From the NCBI GenBank assembly GCA_030157655.1, contig JAOAUK010000044.1, forward strand, positions 1 through 46,607: a DNA stretch of 46,607 bases, written 5' to 3'. How positions within the stretch are numbered: the stretch's first letter is position 1; every line of letters begins with the position of its first letter. The DNA is from Polynucleobacter sp. (GTDB taxonomy: Bacteria > Pseudomonadota > Gammaproteobacteria > Burkholderiales > Burkholderiaceae). Positions 40,381-46,607 of this stretch are shown here, piece by piece. The notes beneath the pieces were generated by a model. That model was given only the letters and a program-made list of their open reading frames with translations. It was not told the DNA's origin and did not search any database. The translations under genes and the position numbers were made by a program.

Positions 40381-41610
40381 ATGACTTCCATGGGAGCACT
40401 TAATCATCTTCGCGTTTTAGACCTCAGTCGAGTACTGGCTGGACCCTGGTGTGGGCAGAACCTAGCGGACCTAGGAGCCGATGTAATCAAGGTTGAGAGG
40501 CCGATTACTGGGGATGACACTCGCCAATGGGGCCCTCCTTTTTTAAAGAATTCTGAGGGTCAAGAAACCACAGAATCTGCCTTTTATTTGGCAATAAATC
40601 GCAATAAAAGATCAATTACAGTGGATATTTCGAAGCCAGAAGGTCAAGAAATCATCAAAAAACTGGTTTTAGAGAGCGATATCGTCATCGAAAACTACAA
40701 AGTCGGGCAATTAAAGAAATATGGCCTTGATTATGAGAGCTTAAAACTTCTTAAAAATGACCTAATTTATTGTTCTATAACGGGTTTTGGCCAAACTGGT
40801 CCTTATGCTCACCGCCCCGGTTACGACTACATCGTCCAAGGTATGGGGGGCTTTATGAGTGTTACTGGCGAAAAAGAAGATTTACCTGGTGGAGGTCCTC
40901 AAAAAGCTGGGGTAGCCATCGCGGATATCTTCACTGGTATGTATGCCACCTCAGCAATACTTGCTGCGGTTGTTCATCGTGACAGAACGGGTGTTGGTCA
41001 GTACATTGACTTGTCGCTACTAGATGTACAAATTGCCACCATGTGTAACGTTGCAAGCAATTATTTAACCAGTGGTATCTCCCCTAAAAGCTGGGGTAAT
41101 GCTAGCGCCAACATTGTTCCCTATCAAACTTTTAAAGCTTCCGATGGTTGGATCATTGTCGCGGCAGGTAATGACAGCCAGTTTAGACACTTTGTAGAAT
41201 CTGGACATGAGCCGCAATTAGCCGATGATCCCCGTTTTGCAACCAATCCAGAGCGCGTTAGACATCGAGCTGAACTAGATCCGCTGCTTCAAAAAATGGT
41301 TTTAAAGAAAACTAAAAAAGAATGGATTGAATTACTAGATCTTGCCAATGTTCCTTGTGGACCCATCAATAACTTCAAAGAAGTTTTTGAGAACGAGCAA
41401 GTTATCGCACGCAATATCAAAATGGAAATGCCTCATCCAACTGCTGGCAAGGTTAATTTGGTGCGCAGTCCGATGAGACTGAGCGAAACGCCCGTGGTTG
41501 AGCACCGCCCTCCACCACTACTGGGTGAACACACCCATGAGATTCTTCAAGAAAAATTAGGTCTTACTGAATCTCAAATTACATCCCTAAAAAACCAAGG
41601 CATTATTTAA
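40381..41610 (+). CDS. CaiB/BaiF family CoA-transferase
   Basis: LRVLDLSRVLAGPWCGQNLADLGADVIKVERP, NRNKRSITVDI, SITGFGQTGPYAHRPGYDYIVQGMGGFM. Confidence 0.95.
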   Translation: MTSMGALNHLRVLDLSRVLAGPWCGQNLADLGADVIKVERPITGDDTRQWGPPFLKNSEGQETTESAFYLAINRNKRSITVDISKPEGQEIIKKLVLESDIVIENYKVGQLKKYGLDYESLKLLKNDLIYCSITGFGQTGPYAHRPGYDYIVQGMGGFMSVTGEKEDLPGGGPQKAGVAIADIFTGMYATSAILAAVVHRDRTGVGQYIDLSLLDVQIATMCNVASNYLTSGISPKSWGNASANIVPYQTFKASDGWIIVAAGNDSQFRHFVESGHEPQLADDPRFATNPERVRHRAELDPLLQKMVLKKTKKEWIELLDLANVPCGPINNFKEVFENEQVIARNIKMEMPHPTAGKVNLVRSPMRLSETPVVEHRPPPLLGEHTHEILQEKLGLTESQITSLKNQGII

Positions 41611-41613
41611 ACC

Positions 41614-42840
41614 ATGACTTATCAATTAAATCTAACAAGAGTTTTAATTGCAGGCGGACTGTTAGTCACATTATCGATGGGTATTCGTCATGGGTTTGGT
41701 TTATTTAACCTACCCATCACTCAAGCCAATGGCTGGGGTCGAGAAACTTTTGCCTTGGCCATCGCCCTACAAAATTTAACTTGGGGGGCTACACAGCCAC
41801 TATTTGGCGGACTATCAGATAAATTCGGCGCGTATAAAGTGATGCTGTTAGGTGGTTGCCTATATTGCTTAGGGCTTTATGGGGCTAGCCAAGCAGTCAG
41901 TGGATTAACCTTTATTCTGAGCATGGGCGTGATCTTAGGCTTGGCTTTAGCCTGCTCAACTTACAGTGTTGTATATGGTGTGATTGGCAGAAACTGTCCG
42001 CCTGAGAAACGCGTGTGGGCAATGGGTATTGCTGCTGCCATGGGTTCTTTTGGCCAGTTCTTAATGATCCCCCTAGAACAAGAATTACTAGGTAGCTTCG
42101 GGCCACAAAATGCTCTAGTGATCTTAGCGATCATGGTTACTTTGATGGTGCCACTCGGCTGGGTTCTTCGTGAAAAAAACTATACGCCAGCACAAACTGG
42201 TCATCACCAAACAATTAAAGAAGCAATTTCTGAAGCGTTTAAACAACGTAGCTTCCAACTACTAATTCTTGGATATTTTGTTTGTGGCTTCCAAGTGGTT
42301 TTCATTGGCGTTCACTTAGCGCCCTATCTCAAAGATATGTCAGTCACCTATCCTGATGTTGGACACCCTCAGGTTGCAACACTAGCTTTAGCACTAGTAG
42401 GTTTATTCAATGTATTTGGCACATACTACGCAGGTGTTTTAGGGCAAAAATTACCAAAACGCTACATCCTAGCCTTTATATATGGCTCAAGATCTATTGT
42501 GATTAGTGCATTCTTGCTGCTACCACTATCACCAGCAACAACTTATTTGTTTGCCGCATTCATGGGCATTTTATGGCTATCAACGGTACCGCTGACCAAT
42601 GGCATTGTGGCCCAAATTTTTGGAGTTAAGTATTTATCGATGCTATCTGGTTTTGCATTCTTCTCCCACCAAATTGGCAGTTTCACAGGCGCTTACCTCG
42701 GTGGAGTCTTATTTGATAAAACTGGCTCATACAACATTGTTTGGGTCATTGCCATAGCATTAGGTGTTCTTGCTGCTGTAGTTAATTTACCCATCAAAGA
42801 AGATGCGATAGACAGAAATACAAACCTGGCAAAAGCCTGA
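41614..42840 (+). CDS. MFS transporter (monocarboxylate/oxalate-formate antiporter-like)
   Basis: 12-TM-like hydrophobicity; GIRHGFGLFNLPITQANGWGRETFALAIALQNLTWGATQPLFGGLSDKFGAYKV. Confidence 0.88.
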   Translation: MTYQLNLTRVLIAGGLLVTLSMGIRHGFGLFNLPITQANGWGRETFALAIALQNLTWGATQPLFGGLSDKFGAYKVMLLGGCLYCLGLYGASQAVSGLTFILSMGVILGLALACSTYSVVYGVIGRNCPPEKRVWAMGIAAAMGSFGQFLMIPLEQELLGSFGPQNALVILAIMVTLMVPLGWVLREKNYTPAQTGHHQTIKEAISEAFKQRSFQLLILGYFVCGFQVVFIGVHLAPYLKDMSVTYPDVGHPQVATLALALVGLFNVFGTYYAGVLGQKLPKRYILAFIYGSRSIVISAFLLLPLSPATTYLFAAFMGILWLSTVPLTNGIVAQIFGVKYLSMLSGFAFFSHQIGSFTGAYLGGVLFDKTGSYNIVWVIAIALGVLAAVVNLPIKEDAIDRNTNLAKA

Positions 42841-42858
42841 TTATTCAAATGAATCATC

Positions 42859-42993
42859 ATGAGAATATTACAAACAAACATCTTAATTAAGGCTCTAGCA
42901 ATCGTTGCATTGACCTTGGTCTTCCTGGCTTATTTAAAGCCAGATTTAATGGTTACCGTCGCAAATACAGTGCTAACTCTTTGCGGGTGGTAA
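42859..42993 (+). CDS. Small single-TM protein, 44 aa (not in the ORF track)
   Basis: MRILQTNILIKALAIVALTLVFLAYLKPDLMVTVANTVLTLCGW, between the MFS gene and the tRNA. Confidence 0.5.
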   Translation: MRILQTNILIKALAIVALTLVFLAYLKPDLMVTVANTVLTLCGW

Positions 42994-43013
42994 GCTAGCG
43001 ACCTATTTTAGAT

Positions 43014-43088
43014 CTCGCCATAGTACAGTGGATAGTACAACTGCCTCCTAAGCGGTAGACACAGGTTCGATTCCTGTTGGCGGGACCA
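43014..43088 (+). tRNA. tRNA-Arg (anticodon CCT), CCA encoded
   Basis: Cloverleaf read by hand: acceptor CTCGCCA/TGGCGGG, D-stem GTAC/GTAC, anticodon loop CTCCTAA on stem ACTGC/GCGGT, T-arm ACAGG-TTCGATT-CCTGT, A-CCA. Confidence 0.93.
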
Positions 43089-43106
43089 ATAACGGCTTAT
43101 TGGCGC

Positions 43107-43547
43107 TTATTTTGTTACGGGTGGCACAACAGTGCTACGAGGCGCCACAGTTAACATCACATTTGTTTTACCAATCCAGCCTGCATCTTCTATCTCAATC
43201 GTAGCGGTTCTATCTTTCTTGATAAAAACCAAAATGCTATTTTTTGTTTTGGTTGAAGAAACTAAGGTCCAACCTGCTTTTTGAAATTGATCACGGAAAA
43301 AGGTGAAGGTTTCATTAGAGTTTTGTTGAGCAATAATTGCAACTCTGCCTGCCCAACCATCGCCACTACCAAGAATCAATGTATTTTCATTGTTTATCTT
43401 AGCTCCACCTGGCATTGGCATATCACCTAACAACTTTGTTTGAATATCTTGAATGGATTCACCATCTGCATTAGCCATGGGCGTTGAAGCGCACCCTGAA
43501 TACAGCGTTACAGAAAAACAAAATAGAGCTACAAGTAATTTATTCAT
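43107..43547 (-). CDS. Hypothetical lipoprotein
   Basis: Lipobox YSGC after a signal peptide; no family recognised. Confidence 0.75.
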   Translation of the reverse strand: MNKLLVALFCFSVTLYSGCASTPMANADGESIQDIQTKLLGDMPMPGGAKINNENTLILGSGDGWAGRVAIIAQQNSNETFTFFRDQFQKAGWTLVSSTKTKNSILVFIKKDRTATIEIEDAGWIGKTNVMLTVAPRSTVVPPVTK

Positions 43548-43794
43548 TGATCTTCATCCACAAAATCCAAAGCGATATCAATAATGTAATCGCATTTGCA
43601 ATAACCACAGGCCAGGCGCTGATAAAAGTACCATACACCAACCACAGAAAAACACCAAGACTAAAAATCAAATACATCCACAATGAAATAGCTTTTGTAT
43701 CTTTAGTTTTATAAATGCGCCAAGCTTGCGGCAAAAAAGCACACGTAGTGAGAGCTGCTGCTACAAATCCAAGAATATTCTCAAAATTCATCAA
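43540..43794 (-). CDS. SemiSWEET family sugar transporter
   Basis: 84 aa, 3 TM; GFVAAALTTCAFLPQAWRIYKTKDTKAISLWMYLIFSLGVFLWLVYG motif. Confidence 0.93.
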   Translation of the reverse strand: MMNFENILGFVAAALTTCAFLPQAWRIYKTKDTKAISLWMYLIFSLGVFLWLVYGTFISAWPVVIANAITLLISLWILWMKINE

Positions 43795-43859
43795 ATTTAA
43801 TTTTCTACTTCTTTGTCAATAGGGAAAAAATATATATTTCTCAAAAAATTTTGGGCAAC

Positions 43860-43882
43860 TTATCCACAGAATTTGTGGACTA
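43860..43882. promoter_or_regulatory. Inverted DnaA-box-like pair
   Basis: TTATCCACA (consensus DnaA box) at 43860..43868, then TGTGGACTA (reverse-strand TAGTCCACA, 2 mismatches) at 43874..43882; AT-rich flank. Confidence 0.4.
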
Positions 43883-43989
43883 CTCAATCATTAAAATTAA
43901 AAAATCCTTATCTGACAATGCTCGAGCTGACCTGCTTAAAATTTAGGCAAACCAAGAATTAGATATATCAACCTGAAAAAATATTTTGT

Positions 43990-44430
43990 TCAAACTGCTT
44001 GACAGAGAAAAATCTTGCCGTCTTTCTCTTCAATGTTAAGTTTAATTAAGGTAGCACCATGCGGGCATGGTCCAGAAATACACTCCCCCGTATCAGGTAA
44101 ATACTGTGCATCATGTGATGCACAAATCAATGCACTTTTATCTAATGTAAAAAATTGACCTGGTTGCCAATCCAATTCCATAGCAACATGAGCACATCTA
44201 TTTAGATAGGCATGAGCTTGGCCATCGAAACGAATTACAAAAGCTGGGAGTGTTTCATCAATGCGATGATCAACAGTACCCACCTTACTAGCAATATCAG
44301 ATGTTCTCACCATAAAACGAAAGCCCTCACCCTGATCTTCAAGCTGTTCAGAAGAGCAGATAAGATGGCCGGCTTGAACCAAAGGCTCAAAATCATCGCT
44401 TGATGAATCGTTGTCATTCGTTGAACTCAT
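43990..44430 (-). CDS. Small Rieske [2Fe-2S] domain protein
   Basis: CAHVAMELDW ... CASHDAQYLPDTGECISGPC: Rieske C-x-H and C-x2-H ligands. Confidence 0.9.
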   Translation of the reverse strand: MSSTNDNDSSSDDFEPLVQAGHLICSSEQLEDQGEGFRFMVRTSDIASKVGTVDHRIDETLPAFVIRFDGQAHAYLNRCAHVAMELDWQPGQFFTLDKSALICASHDAQYLPDTGECISGPCPHGATLIKLNIEEKDGKIFLCQAV

Positions 44431-44514
44431 GCCATCCCTTTATTTTTGAAGCAAATTTAGACTAGATTGTCCGCTTTGACAGATAATCTAACAATATTAA
44501 TAAATATTGTAGAC

Positions 44515-45330
44515 ATGTCATTAATTTCTGCCACAACACGCGCTGCATTAGAAGAGATCTTAGAAACAGCACTAAGACCTGCCCCTTCCAACTGGCAAAC
44601 CATTCGTTTTGGTACAGAGGTGATTGGCCATATTCAGCCTGATTACGTCGGCACAATCGAAACTTATATTGCTAATGCAGAGACTCCAGCCATTGTTCGG
44701 TTTGGTGAGCACCTACAACTAGAAAAATTACCTCCTTATTTACTAAGCCAAGAACTTCAAGAATTAGCTGAATTTTTAAGGAAAGAAGGTTTGGCGCCAG
44801 GTTGGCGTAATGAATCATTTGCATGGGTTGATCATCTAGGTCATGAACGATTCAGGATGGAAAGAGCTGCTTTTAGATCTCTAGGACTTCATAGTAGGGC
44901 TTGCCATATCAATGGATACACCAATAATCAAGAGATTTGGCTAGGTCTTCGTAGTTCCACCAAGGCCACCGATCCCAACATGTTGGATAACCTTGCTGCA
45001 GGTGGCGTCAGTGCCGATGAAACCTTGTTGCAATGTGTCATTAGAGAGTTATGGGAAGAAGCTAGCGTACCAAGAGAGTTAGCTTGTCTGGTTGAACCAG
45101 TTGGCCACATCCATGTGAGTCGCGTTGTGGAGCCCAAAGGGCTTCATGATGAGAGTCTATACACCTATGACTTAGAACTTCCTTTGGACTTTACGCCTCA
45201 AAATAATGATGGTGAAGTGGCAAACTTTATTAAAGTGCCCTTCAATCAAGCTGCTAACTTGATACTAGAAGGCGCACTAACACCAGATGCAGCAGCCGTG
45301 ACAGCTGACTTTCTTTTAAGAAAAGCTTAA
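44515..45330 (+). CDS. Nudix hydrolase with N-terminal DUF4743 (Tnr3-like)
   Basis: DUF4743-like N-terminus (FRMERAAFRSLGLHSRACHINGY) and Nudix box GGVSADETLLQCVIRELWEEASV; start trimmed to MSLISATTRAALEE. Confidence 0.88.
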   Translation: MSLISATTRAALEEILETALRPAPSNWQTIRFGTEVIGHIQPDYVGTIETYIANAETPAIVRFGEHLQLEKLPPYLLSQELQELAEFLRKEGLAPGWRNESFAWVDHLGHERFRMERAAFRSLGLHSRACHINGYTNNQEIWLGLRSSTKATDPNMLDNLAAGGVSADETLLQCVIRELWEEASVPRELACLVEPVGHIHVSRVVEPKGLHDESLYTYDLELPLDFTPQNNDGEVANFIKVPFNQAANLILEGALTPDAAAVTADFLLRKA

Positions 45331-45348
45331 TTAGCATACTCAAATTAG

Positions 45349-45912
45349 ATGGAAATCTTTGCTTTCATACTGTCTTTGGCCTGCGTTCTATTGAATGCAT
45401 ACGGAAAAATTCTGACTTGGCCATTGGCAATTGCCAGCTCTTCTGCTTATGCCTATGTATTCTTTAATAGCCAATTATTTGGTGATGCTGCCCTTCAATT
45501 TGTATTTATTGGTTTAGCCATATATGCCTGGATTACTTGGTATAAAAAAGATTTGTGCCATGAACCAAACCATCCCTCTTTTTCTAGAATTCCAGCAAAC
45601 TCCATCAGCCAATCCGCTATAGCTTGGTTGGTCATGTTTCTGATCATCCAATACGTTCTACAAAATTACACCAGCTCAGATGTGCCAAATATTGACGCCT
45701 TCTTAACTGCTGGTAGCTTATTAGCCACATATATGAGTGCGCAAAAGTGGTTAGAAAATTGGTTGCTATGGGCTTTTGTGGATCTTCTTTATATTGGCCT
45801 TTATGTTTATAAGGATTTGTATTTAACTGCTCTGTTATATGGTCTACTGATTGCCTTATGTCTCTTAGGCTGGAGACATTGGTCCAATCAGATGAAAGTT
45901 GAAGCAAGTTAA
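45349..45912 (+). CDS. PnuC/PnuT family vitamin (NMN/NR or thiamine) transporter
   Basis: Multi-TM protein with IYAWITWYKKD (WxxW) and LLWAFVDLLYIGLYVYKDLYLTALLY motifs. Confidence 0.92.
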   Translation: MEIFAFILSLACVLLNAYGKILTWPLAIASSSAYAYVFFNSQLFGDAALQFVFIGLAIYAWITWYKKDLCHEPNHPSFSRIPANSISQSAIAWLVMFLIIQYVLQNYTSSDVPNIDAFLTAGSLLATYMSAQKWLENWLLWAFVDLLYIGLYVYKDLYLTALLYGLLIALCLLGWRHWSNQMKVEAS

Positions 45913-46484
45913 TGAGTCATGTTTTAAAGATTGCCATCGTTGGTGCTGAATGCACAGGTAAAACAACGCTGGCCAAGGATTTAACAGAAGTCTTTAAAAA
46001 AGACTATCCATGTGCTTTTGTACCTGAGTATTTGAGAACTTTTGTTGATCAAGAAAAAAGAACTCCAAAATCTGATGAGCAGATTAATATTGCCCTCACT
46101 CAAAAGGCAGCAGAGAAAGATACAGCCAAAGAATTAATGGAAGCAAATCCAGAGGCGGCGGTTGTATTACTGTTCTGCGATACCGCTCCACTATTAACCT
46201 CGATTTACAGCGAAGTTGTTTTTGCTGGTAGCAATCCTGGTTTAAAAGAAATTGCTCACAACCATGACTACGATTTAACGCTCTTTACCCAAGTAGACTT
46301 TCCTTGGATTGAAGATGGTATGCAAAGAGATGGTCCTGTAGCTCAAACTAAAGTTCACTACCGACTCAAAGCAAGGTTGGATGAGCTAAAGATCCCATAT
46401 GAATCAATCAATGGAATTCCGGCAGAAAGAGTGAAAAAAACCCAAAAGATCATCCAGCCTTTGCTACAACAACTCCAAAAGTAA
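45912..46484 (+). CDS. NadR-like (ribosylnicotinamide kinase-type) P-loop kinase lacking an NMNAT domain
   Basis: IVGAECTGKTTLAKDL Walker A; PEYLRTFVDQ; CDTAPLLTSIYSE. Confidence 0.85.
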   Translation: MSHVLKIAIVGAECTGKTTLAKDLTEVFKKDYPCAFVPEYLRTFVDQEKRTPKSDEQINIALTQKAAEKDTAKELMEANPEAAVVLLFCDTAPLLTSIYSEVVFAGSNPGLKEIAHNHDYDLTLFTQVDFPWIEDGMQRDGPVAQTKVHYRLKARLDELKIPYESINGIPAERVKKTQKIIQPLLQQLQK

Positions 46485-46492
46485 AAAATCCT

Positions 46493-46498
46493 TATAAT
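46493..46498 (+). promoter_or_regulatory. Candidate -10 element TATAAT for the riboswitch transcript
   Basis: Consensus TATAAT about 30 nt upstream of the TPP aptamer; no convincing -35. Confidence 0.4.
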
Positions 46499-46523
46499 TA
46501 GGTGTGTCTAGAAGTTTTAGACA

Positions 46524-46607
46524 TTAGCTCGGGGTCCTGCATCAAGTCGTATCGATGTGGGTGAGAAATACCCGTTGAACCTGATCTCGATAATGCGAGC
46601 GCAGGGA
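46524..46607 (+). ncRNA. TPP riboswitch (THI element), truncated at the window end
   Basis: CTCGGGG ... GTGAGAAATACCCGTTGAACCTGATCTCGATAATGCGAGCGCAGGGA matches the conserved TPP aptamer core. Confidence 0.95.

Noticed and set aside
43014-43088. tRNA-Arg as an integration site for a genomic island
   Set aside because: No integrase and no visible duplicated tRNA 3' end in the flanks.
1-46607. CRISPR, prophage, IS element, toxin-antitoxin or defence island
   Set aside because: No regularly spaced repeats, transposase, integrase, phage structural or defence-type proteins seen; gene content is housekeeping or metabolic.

Overview
The window is a compact, gene-dense chromosomal segment. Gene content and order suggest a betaproteobacterium, probably Polynucleobacter-like; this is inference from familiarity, with no search run. 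It carries housekeeping and central-metabolism genes: a PpiC/BolA/YciB/MsrB/SelO stretch; mltG-tmk-holB-tatD; a PHA cluster (thiolase, rimO, phaR, phaB, phaC); pgeF/rluD/bamD; alr/lplT; a psi-like protein with rimI-tsaB; malate synthase; a propionyl-CoA to methylmalonyl-CoA module with a divergent GntR regulator; two cytochromes c; RidA/enoyl-CoA hydratase; parC/parE; CaiB/MFS; one tRNA-Arg(CCT); SemiSWEET; a Rieske protein; a Nudix-PnuC-NadR-like trio; and a TPP riboswitch truncated by the window end. I saw no CRISPR array, prophage, transposon or rRNA. The most interesting item is the 162-aa ORF at 21980..22468(-). Its C-terminus looks like a family-4 uracil-DNA glycosylase, but it has no cysteines and lacks the catalytic N-terminal motifs. 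Its N-terminus (YLNAMGISTWVVK) resembles the DnaX-binding peptide of E. coli HolD (psi), and it sits next to rimI as holD does in E. coli. I propose it is a cryptic psi clamp-loader subunit that still shows its UDG ancestry. Other signals include a perfect 22-bp palindrome covering the GntR start codon, a long hairpin in the phaR leader, a DnaA-box inverted pair in an AT-rich gap, and several small ORFs missing from the ORF track.
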